Shown piece after piece: positions 8,558-16,376 of a stretch of 32,475 nucleotides of DNA. Under the pieces are notes generated by a model. It saw only the letters and a list, made by a program, of their open reading frames with translations, ran no database searches and was not told the origin of the DNA. The DNA lies in the NCBI GenBank assembly GCA_945883745.1, contig CAMCYH010000030.1, forward strand, positions 1 to 32,475. Direction: 5' to 3'. The translations under genes were made by a program, and so were the position numbers. Position 1 is the first letter of the stretch. Each line of letters starts with the position of its first letter. Origin of the DNA: Candidatus Kuenenia stuttgartensis (GTDB taxonomy: Bacteria > Planctomycetota > Planctomycetia > Pirellulales > UBA1268).

Positions 8558-9106
8558 ATGGCAATGAATTTCCCAGCCCGCTGCAGCCTCGTGATCGCGA
8601 CGATCGCTTTCGCAGTGAGCGGCTGCGCCGGCTATCGCTTCGGCAACAACACGCTCTACGCCCCCAACGTGCGGACGATCTACGTGCCGGTGTTTCAGTC
8701 GGACAGTTTCCGTACGACCCCGGGCATCGATCTCGGCGAGCGGCTCACCGAAGCCGTCTGCAAGGAGATCGAGAGACGTACGCCCTTCAAGGTGGTTGGC
8801 TCGGCGGAGGGAGCCGACAGCGTGCTCACCTGTCGCATCGTGGCCGACACGAAGCGGATGGTGGTGGAGAGCCCCACCGACCAATCCCGTCAGGTGGAGA
8901 TGAACATCCAGGCGCTCGTCACGTGGGCCGATCGCGGTGGCGCCGTGCTGGCGACCGGGGCCGTGCCCGTGCCGGCAGCGAGCGTCGATGTCGGCCAGCC
9001 GGCCATGCTCGTCCCCGAATTCGGCCGCTCCGTGGTAAGCACGCAGCAGGAGGGCATCCAGCGGATGGCCCGCCAGATCGTCGGCCTCATGGAAGAGCCG
9101 TGGTAG
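8558..9106 (+). CDS. lptE: LptE-like LPS-assembly lipoprotein
   Basis: This 182-residue lipoprotein has an N-terminal hydrophobic run ending in a lipobox (VSGC), then CAGYRFGNNTLYAPNVRTIY. The GYRF start and the segment on fixed-position strands (RTIYVPVF, LGERLTEAVCKEI) are typical of LptE/RlpB, the partner of LptD that inserts lipopolysaccharide in the outer membrane. The ATG at 8558 was chosen because it puts the signal peptide at the N-terminus; a GTG at 8525 would add 11 residues, and an ATG at 8564 is also possible. It follows the BamD-like gene by 37 bases and is probably in the same transcript. Similarity in this family is low, so the assignment rests on pattern and context. Confidence 0.75.
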   Translation: MAMNFPARCSLVIATIAFAVSGCAGYRFGNNTLYAPNVRTIYVPVFQSDSFRTTPGIDLGERLTEAVCKEIERRTPFKVVGSAEGADSVLTCRIVADTKRMVVESPTDQSRQVEMNIQALVTWADRGGAVLATGAVPVPAASVDVGQPAMLVPEFGRSVVSTQQEGIQRMARQIVGLMEEPW

Positions 9107-9116
9107 CCCACGGTCG

Positions 9117-9569
9117 TCAGGCATCCTGAGAGAGAATGGCCGCAAGCAGGGGCGACTCATCCGGCAGGAACGGATTGACGATGGTCGCACCACGCCATGT
9201 GAAACCATGCTGAAGGTCTTCACTCAGCACGATGCGACAACGATTTTCGGCAGCGACCGCCATCACGAGCGCGTCCCACATTCGAAACTCGTGATTCACC
9301 GAAAGATCGAGCGCCGACTGGAAAGCCGCCCATGTCGAGTCGATGACGTCAAACGAATCGGCCCAGCCGAGCACAGCGTCGCGGGCGGCCTCGCGAGTCC
9401 GCCCTGCTTTTCGCGTCAGGACGAGCATCAACTCACCTAGCACCTGGGCCGGCAGCAGAACCGCCGGCTCGGGCAACCGCTCAATGAGGCCGATGGCAAC
9501 GCGACACTGTTCCTCATCCCCAACCCCCTCGGCGTATGCGAGCACGTTGGTGTCGATGGCGACTCGCAT
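9117..9569 (-). CDS. PIN-domain ribonuclease toxin (VapC-like)
   Basis: This is a 150-residue PIN-domain protein. The acidic metal-binding residues are visible: D6 (AIDTNVLAY), E46 (LGELML), D99 (MWDALVMA) and E117/D118 (LSEDLQHG). PIN toxins cleave RNA, often tRNA or rRNA; the target here is unknown. The gene starts 2 bases after the antitoxin stop codon, so the pair is co-transcribed and probably coupled. It converges on lptE with a gap of only 10 bases. Confidence 0.85.
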   Translation of the reverse strand: MRVAIDTNVLAYAEGVGDEEQCRVAIGLIERLPEPAVLLPAQVLGELMLVLTRKAGRTREAARDAVLGWADSFDVIDSTWAAFQSALDLSVNHEFRMWDALVMAVAAENRCRIVLSEDLQHGFTWRGATIVNPFLPDESPLLAAILSQDA

Positions 9570-9571
9570 GG

Positions 9572-9808
9572 TCAGTTTTCGTAAAGTTCGTCGCGGGTCC
9601 AGCAGCGGGCCCCAACCACGGGTTGTCGTCGCAAGCGTTCGAGCAGCATGCGTTTCGCCGACTGCCGCTCTCGTCCGCTGCCGCGAACCGGTGCGATGGT
9701 CGCAACGGGCCTGCCACGCGAGACGACAGTGACATGCTCTCCCTGAGATACTTCGCGGAGCACTCGCGAAAAATGTCGGTTCGCGTCGGCTGCGGAAATA
9801 GTTTTCAT
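9572..9808 (-). CDS. Phd/YefM-family antitoxin
   Basis: This 78-residue protein begins MKTISAADANRHFSRVLREV, the DNA-binding and dimerisation fold of Phd/YefM antitoxins. It continues with GEHVTVVSRGRPVATIAPV and has a basic C-terminal tail that would wrap the PIN toxin. The ATG at 9808 has a good GGAGG six bases upstream (9815-9819 on the plus strand); the frame is open further upstream but without similarity. A promoter and a 7-bp palindrome overlapping its -10 lie just upstream, as expected for autoregulation. Confidence 0.88.
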   Translation of the reverse strand: MKTISAADANRHFSRVLREVSQGEHVTVVSRGRPVATIAPVRGSGRERQSAKRMLLERLRRQPVVGARCWTRDELYEN

Positions 9809-9825
9809 GGTTGCCTCCAGCAAGC

Positions 9826-9844
9826 AGTAGTGATCAACACTACT
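9826..9844. promoter_or_regulatory. Operator palindrome of the toxin-antitoxin operon
   Basis: A perfect inverted repeat, AGTAGTG-ATCAA-CACTACT, overlaps the predicted -10 element of the antitoxin promoter and lies 18 bases before its ATG. Phd/YefM proteins bind such short palindromes to repress their own operons, so this is the likely operator. Confidence 0.6.
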
Positions 9845-9865
9845 TGGCCGGGAGTGAATCGTCAA
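9837..9865 (-). promoter_or_regulatory. Promoter of the toxin-antitoxin operon
   Basis: On the minus strand a TTGACG -35 (9860-9865) and a TAGTGT -10 (9837-9842) are separated by exactly 17 bases. The palindrome at 9826-9844 covers the -10. A further inverted repeat, ACCATG-N7-CATGGT (9874-9892), lies just upstream of the -35. Confidence 0.55.
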
Positions 9866-9955
9866 GGGATCGCACCATGTTCGACCCATGGTCTTCCCAA
9901 GGCGGCTTTCGCCAACGGCTATCACCGTTCTCCAATCAGCCGACCGCCCATCTCC

Positions 9956-10447
9956 TTAACGGCCCGCAGGCCCGTGCCGGTCGCTGGCCGGTGCGAGCGG
10001 CGCTGGCGGCCGGGCAGATTGCCACTCGAGGAATCGCCAGGCGCCGTCTTCGAATCGCCAGACCGCGAGAAAAAGAAACGTCGCCTCGGTCTGCTTGCCA
10101 TCCTTTTCCAGCACGAGCTCCGCACGGCCATGCTCCAAGGCGATCTCAGGGCTGGCAAACCGGACGCCTCGCTCCACGGGCCGGTAGGAAATGTACCGCG
10201 TGGCCTTGCCACCGATGAGTTCGAGGAGCGAAGCCTTGGTGTCGACGGCCCCGTTGGAATGTGAGTAGCGGAGATCGGGCGAGAGCAGCGGCGCGAGGGC
10301 TACGGGATCGGCCGCCGTCATGGCCGCGATCCGGGTGTCATCGGCCGCCAGAACCGCGACGACACGCGGATCGTCTTCGCCGCGCGCGGCGACCATCAAT
10401 CCCACAAAGATGACCGCGGCAGCCCGAAAGATGATGTCCATCCGCAT
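9956..10447 (-). CDS. Secreted NTF2-like (SnoaL/DUF4440) protein
   Basis: This is a 163-residue protein with an N-terminal signal sequence (MRMDIIFRAAAVIFVGLMVAARG). The mature part has the DUF4440/SnoaL-like cone fold pattern: DTRIAAMTAADPVALAPLL, then LRYSHSNGAVDTKASLLEL, and a C-terminal AVWRFEDGAWRFLEWQS. Such proteins are small ligand-binding or enzyme-like domains of varied role, and the function here is unknown. The ATG at 10447 was chosen because the signal peptide begins there and GGGGA lies just upstream; the frame stays open to 10690 without recognisable sequence. It is divergent from folP. Confidence 0.75.
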   Translation of the reverse strand: MRMDIIFRAAAVIFVGLMVAARGEDDPRVVAVLAADDTRIAAMTAADPVALAPLLSPDLRYSHSNGAVDTKASLLELIGGKATRYISYRPVERGVRFASPEIALEHGRAELVLEKDGKQTEATFLFLAVWRFEDGAWRFLEWQSARPPAPLAPASDRHGPAGR

Positions 10448-10602
10448 GATGGTCCCCGAAAGGAAAGAGGTCGTCAACCGAACTGGCAGATCTGCCAGTT
10501 GAGATTCGTACAGCGGGGCGGTTGTGCTTGAAAGCCACCGGGGCCGGTCGTGCGGCATGATCGACTCGCCTCCGGGCTTCTTCACGCGGTACCATCGGTC
10601 CC

Positions 10603-11490
10603 ATGGCATTTCCCGCGTCCCCGAAGCACTGGCAGCTCCGCACCCTTCGGCTTGAACTGCCGCATGCCGGCGGCGTTTTGCAGCGGCCATTGCTGATGGG
10701 AATCGTCAATGTCACGCCCGACAGTTTTTCCGATGGAGGTCGCCACGACTCGGTCGATACCGCCGTGGCCCATGGGTTGAAGCTTGTTGCCGATGGGGCT
10801 GACATCCTCGACGTGGGGGGCGAGAGCACGCGGCCGTATGCCACGCCGGTGCCCGCCGACGAGGAACTGCGGCGGGTGGCCGAAGTCGTGCGGCGGCTGG
10901 CCGCGGCATCGGGTGTGCCCGTGTCGATCGACACCTCGAAGGCGGTCGTCGCCAGGCGGGCGATCGAACTCGGTGCCGAGATCATCAATGATGTGACCGG
11001 ACTGCAGGGCGATGCCGACATGCTCAAGGTCGCCCACTCGAGCGGCGCCGGCATCTGTGCCATGCACATGCGCGGCACACCGCAGACGATGCAGGACGAG
11101 CCGCGGTACGACGACGTAGTGTCTGAAATTCATGCCTACCTCGCGGCCCGGCGCGACGCGCTGCTGGCAGCCGGCATCCCGCTGGAAAGGATCTGCCTCG
11201 ACCCCGGTATCGGCTTCGGCAAGACACACGCCCATAACCGTGAGTTGATGGCCCACGCGGCCCGCTTCCTCGACTTGGGTGCGCCGATTCTCGTCGGCCA
11301 CTCCCGCAAAGGCTTCATCGGCAAGGCACTCGACCAGCGCCTCGGCCGGCCAGCGACCCGCGACGAGATCGACGCCGCCACCGCCGAAATGGCCCGTGAT
11401 CTCGCTGCGGCCGGCATCCAGATCGTGCGGGTTCACGCCGTCGCTCGGGTACGGGCAGCACTCATCCGGTCTGGTACCATTGCATCATGA
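10603..11490 (+). CDS. folP: Dihydropteroate synthase
   Basis: This enzyme joins 6-hydroxymethyl-dihydropterin pyrophosphate and p-aminobenzoate in folate synthesis and is the sulfonamide target. All family signatures are present in 295 residues: MGIVNVTPDSFSDGG (32-46), DVGGESTRP (70-78), SIDTSK, NDVTG, LDPGIGFGKT and GHSRKGF. The TIM-barrel length is normal. The ATG at 10603 is the only sensible start. Its stop overlaps the proA start (ATGA), so the two are translationally coupled, an unusual pairing of folate and proline genes. Confidence 0.96.
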   Translation: MAFPASPKHWQLRTLRLELPHAGGVLQRPLLMGIVNVTPDSFSDGGRHDSVDTAVAHGLKLVADGADILDVGGESTRPYATPVPADEELRRVAEVVRRLAAASGVPVSIDTSKAVVARRAIELGAEIINDVTGLQGDADMLKVAHSSGAGICAMHMRGTPQTMQDEPRYDDVVSEIHAYLAARRDALLAAGIPLERICLDPGIGFGKTHAHNRELMAHAARFLDLGAPILVGHSRKGFIGKALDQRLGRPATRDEIDAATAEMARDLAAAGIQIVRVHAVARVRAALIRSGTIAS

Positions 11491-12746
11491 GCGACCTCAC
11501 TGATCACTGCCGCGACATCGCCATTCGGGCCCGGCGGGCCGCGATTGATCTGGCCGGCGTCGCTGCCGAGCGGAAAAGGGCCTGCCTGCGGGCTGCCGCC
11601 GACCGCATCCGCGCCGATGCCGATGCCATCCTCGCCGCCAACCGGCTCGACCTGGCCGCCGCTCCCGGCTTCGGTCTCGCCGCCGCCGCAATCGACCGGC
11701 TCACCCTCGATGCGAAGCGGGTCGAGGCGATTGCCGCCGGTGTCGAGGCCGTGGCCTCGCTCCCCGATCCCGTCGGTGAAGTGCTTGAGGAATCGACTCA
11801 GCCCAACGGCCTGCACGTCCGCAAGATTCGGGTGCCGCTGGGTGTCGTTTTCTTCATTTACGAATCGCGGCCGAACGTCACCGCCGATGCCGCCGCCGTT
11901 GCCCTTGCCTCCGGCAATGCGATCATCCTGCGCGGTGGCAAGGAGGCGGCCCATTCCAGTGCGAGAATCGTGGAGAGCGTGCGGCAGGCGATCGAGGAGA
12001 GCGGCCTGCCCGTCGACTGCGTGCAGCTCGTCGACACGCCGGACCGTGAGGCGGTCGGTGAATTCCTGAAGATGGACGATCTCATCGACATCGTGATTCC
12101 CCGCGGCGGCGAGGCCCTGATCCGTCGCGTCTGCGCGGAGGCCCGCATGCCAGTGCTCAAGCACTTTTCCGGCAATTGCCATGTCTACGTCGACAAGGCC
12201 GCCGACCTCGCCATGGCGAAGGCCATCACGGTCAACGCCAAATGCCAGCGAATGGGAGTCTGCAACGCGGCTGAGTCGCTACTCGTCCACCGTGATGTCG
12301 CCGCGGTCTTCCTTCCCGACGTGGCTACCGCCCTCACAGCCCAAGGCGTCGAGATCGTCGCAGACGGCGCCACGCGAGCGATCGTTCACTCCGCGGGCAT
12401 GGCCACCGAGGCCGACTACGCCACCGAGTTTCTCGGGCCCAAAATCTCGGTTGCGGTCGTTGACTCGCTCGACGCCGCGATCGACCACATCAACCGCTAC
12501 GGCTCCCGCCACACCGACGCGATCGTGACAAATGATCACGAGGCGGCCAACCGGTTCACGGCCCGGGTCGATACGGCGGCGGTGATGGTGAATGCGAGCA
12601 CCCGGTTCAACGACGGCGGCGAACTCGGCCTCGGCGCCGAGATCGGCATCTCCACCGACAAACTCCACGCCCGCGGCCCCTGCGGCACGAAGGAACTCAC
12701 CACCTACAAGTTCATCGTGACCGGCACCGGCCAGGTACGGACATGA
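11487..12746 (+). CDS. proA: Gamma-glutamyl phosphate reductase
   Basis: This is the second step of proline synthesis, reducing gamma-glutamyl phosphate to the semialdehyde with NADPH. The 419-residue protein is full length. It shows the aldehyde-dehydrogenase fold segments PLGVVFFIYESRPNVT (117-132), LRGGKEAAHSS and the catalytic Cys C259 in QRMGVCNAAE, plus the C-terminal ELGLGAEIGISTDKLHARGP. The first four bases overlap folP. No proB is seen in the window. The gene is followed by a 350-base non-coding region rich in repeats. Confidence 0.96.
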   Translation: MSDLTDHCRDIAIRARRAAIDLAGVAAERKRACLRAAADRIRADADAILAANRLDLAAAPGFGLAAAAIDRLTLDAKRVEAIAAGVEAVASLPDPVGEVLEESTQPNGLHVRKIRVPLGVVFFIYESRPNVTADAAAVALASGNAIILRGGKEAAHSSARIVESVRQAIEESGLPVDCVQLVDTPDREAVGEFLKMDDLIDIVIPRGGEALIRRVCAEARMPVLKHFSGNCHVYVDKAADLAMAKAITVNAKCQRMGVCNAAESLLVHRDVAAVFLPDVATALTAQGVEIVADGATRAIVHSAGMATEADYATEFLGPKISVAVVDSLDAAIDHINRYGSRHTDAIVTNDHEAANRFTARVDTAAVMVNASTRFNDGGELGLGAEIGISTDKLHARGPCGTKELTTYKFIVTGTGQVRT

Positions 12747-12769
12747 ATGCTTTCCACACGGCCAGCACC

Positions 12770-12831
12770 GGGCGCAAGCCCGGTGGACTGCAGCGGCCCC
12801 GGATAGCCCGTCATCCCGCGGGCTTGCGCCC
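12770..12831 (+). repeat. Inverted repeat after proA (REP-like arms)
   Basis: The arms GGGCGCAAGCCCG (12770-12782) and CGGGCTTGCGCCC (12819-12831) are perfectly complementary over 13 bases. The left arm is itself a mini-hairpin, GGGC-GCAA-GCCC, with a GNRA-type loop, matching the motif GGGCGCGAGCCC in the hairpin at 1077-1098. No T run follows, so terminator activity is uncertain. The right arm is the start of repeat copy B. Confidence 0.6.
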
Positions 12832-12926
12832 TGCGGCTAGCTTCACGAAAAGCTCGGCATCCTGCCCTCGCTTTTCTTGGCGAACGTCCGTTCGCTCTTG
12901 GAAGCCCGCCATCCAGGCGGGCTGTG
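12809..12926 (+). repeat. Dispersed intergenic repeat, copy B
   Basis: This is the ungapped counterpart of 907-1024 (about 81 % identical), in the same orientation and also between two genes, proA and the prolyl oligopeptidase. Both copies have a GGGCGCRAGCCC palindrome nearby, but on opposite sides. The whole stretch 12747-13095 shows no plausible gene and holds only this repeat and the two inverted repeats. Confidence 0.75.
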
Positions 12927-12938
12927 TCGAAAGGTTCA

Positions 12939-13078
12939 GCGAGGGGTTGCCCGTGCCATGGAGCCGGCGTAGGAAACCGAGCGCAGCCAGGATGGCGAAA
13001 GCGAGGTTTCCTCCGAGTGAGCGGAGGCCTGGAGGGCCGCAGCGAACGTCCGGCGACATGGCACGGGCAACCACTCGC
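12939..13078. repeat. 140-base structured element with 29-base terminal inverted repeats
   Basis: The ends 12939-12967 and 13050-13078 are complementary at 26 of 29 positions, including an uninterrupted block GTTGCCCGTGCCATG. Inside lies a second stem (AGGAAACC at 12971-12978 with GGTTTCCT at 13005-13012) and a small CTCCG/CGGAG stem. As RNA it would fold into a long closing stem with internal hairpins. No target-site duplication was recognised. It could be a MITE-like element or a structured RNA or leader of the next gene, whose ATG lies 18 bases downstream. Confidence 0.6.
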
Positions 13079-13095
13079 CGCGTCACCTTAGAGCC

Positions 13096-15204
13096 ATGAA
13101 GCCGATGAAACGATTCACGATCTACCTCCTCGGGAGCCTGTTCTTCGCCATGCCTCACCCCCGCGCCGCCGACATGAGCGACACCCCGCCCGACCCGCAC
13201 CTCTGGCTGGAAGACGTCACGGGCGACAAGCCGCTGGCGTGGGTGCGGGAGCGGAATGCCGAGTGCGTGGCGACGCTCGCAGAAAACGAGGCCTTCACCA
13301 ATCTTGAGGCCCGGCTGCTCGCGATCCTCGACTCCCAGGAGCGGATTCCGATGGTGTCGAAGATCGGCGACCGCTTCTACAACTTCTGGCGGGATGCCGC
13401 AAACCCGAAGGGCCTCTGGCGACGGACCACACTCGAGGAATACCGGAAGCCTGAGCCGGCCTGGGAGACGGTGCTCGACCTCGACGCCCTGGCCGCCGCG
13501 GAAGGTGAAAACTGGGTCTGGCACGGCGCGACGGTGCTCGAGCCCGAGGGGCGGCTGTGCCTGGTGTCGCTCTCCCGCGGCGGTGCCGATGCCGACGTCG
13601 TGCGCGAGTTTGACCTCGTCACAAAAGCATTTGTCACCGACGGCTTCACGTTGCCCGAGGCGAAGAGTCGCGTGGCGTGGCGTGACAAAAGTAGTCTCTT
13701 CGTGGCGACCGATTTCGGCCCGGGCTCACTCACCACGTCGGGCTACCCACGAACCGTTCGCGAGTGGCGGCGGGGCACGCCGCTGGCCGAGGCGCCGCTC
13801 GTCTTCGAGGGCGAGGCCGACGATATGAGCGTGGTCGGCTACCGCGATCTCACTCCTGGTTTTGAACGCGACTTCTTCCTCCGGCAGAAGACGTTCTACA
13901 CCAGCGACTTCTTTCTGCGGCGAGAAGGCCGGTTGGTGAAGATCGAAAAGCCCGACGACGCCAACGTTGCCATCCATCGCGAGTGGCTGCTCGTGGAGCT
14001 TCGCAGCGACTGGGACATCGCGGGCCGTAGCTATCGGGCCGGCAGCCTGCTGGCAGCCGACTTCGAGGGATTCCTGGCGGGCGACCGCACGTTTCACGTG
14101 CTCTTCGAGCCCACCGAGCGGACCTCGCTGGCCGCCTTCTCAACCACCCGCAACCACGTCCTCATCACCACGCTCGACAATGTGCGGAACCGGCTCTCGG
14201 CGCTGTCGTTTCGCGACGGCGACTGGCAGCGGGCGCCGCTCTCGGGGGTACCCGACATCGGTACGGCGAGCGTGATCCCCGTCGATGACCTCGAGAGCGA
14301 TGACGTGTTTCTCATTACGGCGACCGCCCTGCAGCCCTCGACGCTGTTCCTCGGGAAGGCTGGCGCGGACGACGTGGAGAAGCTGAAGCAGTCTCCCGCC
14401 TTCTTCGCAGCCGATGGCCTGACCATAAGCCAGCACGAGGCCGTCTCAAAAGACGGCACGCGAATTCCTTACTTCCAGATCGGGCCCCGGGATCTGCCGC
14501 TCGATGGCTCGACCCCGACGCTGCTCTACGGCTACGGTGGCTTCGAGATCCCACTGCTGCCAGGCTACAGCCCGACCGCCGGGGCGGCCTGGCTCGAGCG
14601 GGGCCACGTCTACGTCATTGCCAACATCCGTGGCGGCGGCGAATTTGGGCCGCGGTGGCATCAGGCGGCGCTGAAAGAAAATCGGCCGCGGGCCTACGAA
14701 GACTTCATCGCCGTCGCCGAAGATCTCGTGCGGCGGAAGGTGACCTCGGCAAAGCATCTCGGCGCGAAAGGGGGCAGCAATGGCGGCCTCCTCGTGGGAA
14801 ACATGTATACGATGCGGCCCGACCTTTTCGGTGCGATCGTCTGCCAGGTGCCGCTCCTCGACATGCGGCGGTTTCATCTGCTGCTGGCCGGCGCCAGCTG
14901 GACGGGGGAATACGGCAACCCGGATCTTCCCGAGGAATGGCTGTTTATTCAGGGTTTCTCACCGTATCACAACACGGATCGTGCGAAACTATCGTCTCCG
15001 CTTCTCATCACCACCTCCACCCGTGACGACCGCGTGCACCCGGGGCATGCCCGCAAGATGACGGCCCTGCTGAAGGAGCAGAGAAAAGATGTTCTGTACT
15101 ACGAAAACATCGAGGGGGGGCATGGCGGTGCGGCGGACAATCGGCAGCGGGCCTTCATGGATGCGCTGGGGTGGATCTTCCTCGACCGCAGACTGCAGGA
15201 ATGA
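13096..15204 (+). CDS. Secreted prolyl oligopeptidase (S9A family)
   Basis: This 702-residue serine peptidase has a signal sequence (MKRFTIYLLGSLFFAMPHPRAA), so it acts outside the cytoplasm. The N-terminal DPHLWLED motif and a beta-propeller region (about 60-430) are typical of prolyl oligopeptidase. The C-terminal alpha/beta-hydrolase domain has the nucleophile S561 in GGSNGG, an acidic residue in TRDDRVHPGHA (D644/D645) and H676 in EGGHGG. The family cleaves after proline in short peptides. The ATG at 13096 starts the signal peptide, and a long inverted repeat ends 17 bases before it. The next gene begins after 3 bases, an unexpected partner. Confidence 0.93.
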   Translation: MKPMKRFTIYLLGSLFFAMPHPRAADMSDTPPDPHLWLEDVTGDKPLAWVRERNAECVATLAENEAFTNLEARLLAILDSQERIPMVSKIGDRFYNFWRDAANPKGLWRRTTLEEYRKPEPAWETVLDLDALAAAEGENWVWHGATVLEPEGRLCLVSLSRGGADADVVREFDLVTKAFVTDGFTLPEAKSRVAWRDKSSLFVATDFGPGSLTTSGYPRTVREWRRGTPLAEAPLVFEGEADDMSVVGYRDLTPGFERDFFLRQKTFYTSDFFLRREGRLVKIEKPDDANVAIHREWLLVELRSDWDIAGRSYRAGSLLAADFEGFLAGDRTFHVLFEPTERTSLAAFSTTRNHVLITTLDNVRNRLSALSFRDGDWQRAPLSGVPDIGTASVIPVDDLESDDVFLITATALQPSTLFLGKAGADDVEKLKQSPAFFAADGLTISQHEAVSKDGTRIPYFQIGPRDLPLDGSTPTLLYGYGGFEIPLLPGYSPTAGAAWLERGHVYVIANIRGGGEFGPRWHQAALKENRPRAYEDFIAVAEDLVRRKVTSAKHLGAKGGSNGGLLVGNMYTMRPDLFGAIVCQVPLLDMRRFHLLLAGASWTGEYGNPDLPEEWLFIQGFSPYHNTDRAKLSSPLLITTSTRDDRVHPGHARKMTALLKEQRKDVLYYENIEGGHGGAADNRQRAFMDALGWIFLDRRLQE

Positions 15205-15207
15205 GTT

Positions 15208-16293
15208 ATGAAGTGGCTCTTGATCTGTGTGCCGCTGACGATCCTGCTGCACTGGGCCGACGCCGACCCCTCGCTCGTGTTCATCACGGCATTGCTGGCG
15301 ATCCTGCCTCTCGTCGAACTGATGGGGGCGGCCACCGAGCACCTCGCCGTCCGGCTCGGACCCTCGATCGGCGGGCTGCTCAACGCCACGCTGGCCAACG
15401 CCCCAGAACTGATCATCGGGCTGACGGGGCTCCGCAACGGCCTCGCCACCGTCGTCAAGGCATCCCTCACCGGCTCGATCCTCGTCAATCTGCTCGTCGG
15501 CCTCGGCTGTGCACTGGTCATCGGAGGCCTGAAATTCGGTACGCAGCGGTTTGATCGCCAGCACCTGCGAATCAACGCCTCGATGCTCATGCTATGCGCT
15601 TTTTGCTTCATCGTGCCGGCCGTGTTTCAGTTTGGAGTGGTCGATTCGTCACGGGAGCTCTCCACAGAAATTTCCCTCATTCTGCTCGCCGTCTACGCCA
15701 TCAACGTCGCCGCAACATGCGCCATGCGACCGGTAGGAGACGCAGGGATTCCCGACCTGCCTTCGGACTCACTCGATCGACAGCCGGTCATTCGTCCCGT
15801 CATCGAGCTGGCCCTGGCAGCCGCGGCCCTCGCGGTGGTCAGTGACATCCTCACCGAATCACTCCAGCCGATGGCCAAGACGCTCGGCCTGTCCGACGTC
15901 TTCAGCGGCGTCGTGCTCCTCGGCGGAGTGGGGGGCTGCGGGGAGATTCTGACGGCAATCCGCTTCGCCCGCTCAGGACGGCAGCAGCTCGTGCTGGCGG
16001 TGACGGTCGGATCGACGATCCAGATGGTGCTGCTCGTCGCTCCCCTCCTCGTTCTGGCGAGCCCGCTGGTCGGCCAGCCGATGGACCTCGCTTTTTCGAG
16101 CATCGAAGTGATTGCCATTGTCATCGCCGTGATCGTGGCCCGGGAACTCATCACGGACGGCAAGGTGACATGGATGGAGGGCGTGCTGCTGCTGGCCACC
16201 TACGCGATCTTCGCGTTCGCGTTTTATCACGTGCCTGACTTCGCAGCGGCAGAACCAGGACAGCCGACCACCATCTTGACCGCACCTCCCTGA
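15208..16293 (+). CDS. Cax-type cation/proton antiporter (CaCA family)
   Basis: This is a 361-residue inner-membrane protein with about 10-11 helices and the internal two-fold repeat of CaCA exchangers, which export Ca2+ or other divalent ions against protons. The first repeat has GLLNATLANAPELIIGLTGL, with the key Asn and Glu kept. In the second repeat the usual GNAAEH is GGCGEI, so the acidic residue is kept but the Asn and His are lost. Because alpha-repeat residues line the ion path, specificity may differ from classical Cax. The gene follows the peptidase by 3 bases. The stop is followed by an 8-bp inverted repeat (TGACCGCC/GGCGGTCA, 16291-16345) without a T run. Confidence 0.85.
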   Translation: MKWLLICVPLTILLHWADADPSLVFITALLAILPLVELMGAATEHLAVRLGPSIGGLLNATLANAPELIIGLTGLRNGLATVVKASLTGSILVNLLVGLGCALVIGGLKFGTQRFDRQHLRINASMLMLCAFCFIVPAVFQFGVVDSSRELSTEISLILLAVYAINVAATCAMRPVGDAGIPDLPSDSLDRQPVIRPVIELALAAAALAVVSDILTESLQPMAKTLGLSDVFSGVVLLGGVGGCGEILTAIRFARSGRQQLVLAVTVGSTIQMVLLVAPLLVLASPLVGQPMDLAFSSIEVIAIVIAVIVARELITDGKVTWMEGVLLLATYAIFAFAFYHVPDFAAAEPGQPTTILTAPP

Positions 16294-16376
16294 CCGCCAT
16301 CCCCCCGGGCGGGTTGTCAGATGACGCCGGGTCGTCGGGCGGTCATACTCAGACACATCACCTCAGGAGCGTTCTG

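Noticed and set aside
16291..16345. Inverted repeat TGACCGCC/GGCGGTCA after the Cax gene as a terminator
   Set aside because: The stem is only 8 bp with a 39-base interior and no T run; it may be chance in GC-rich sequence.
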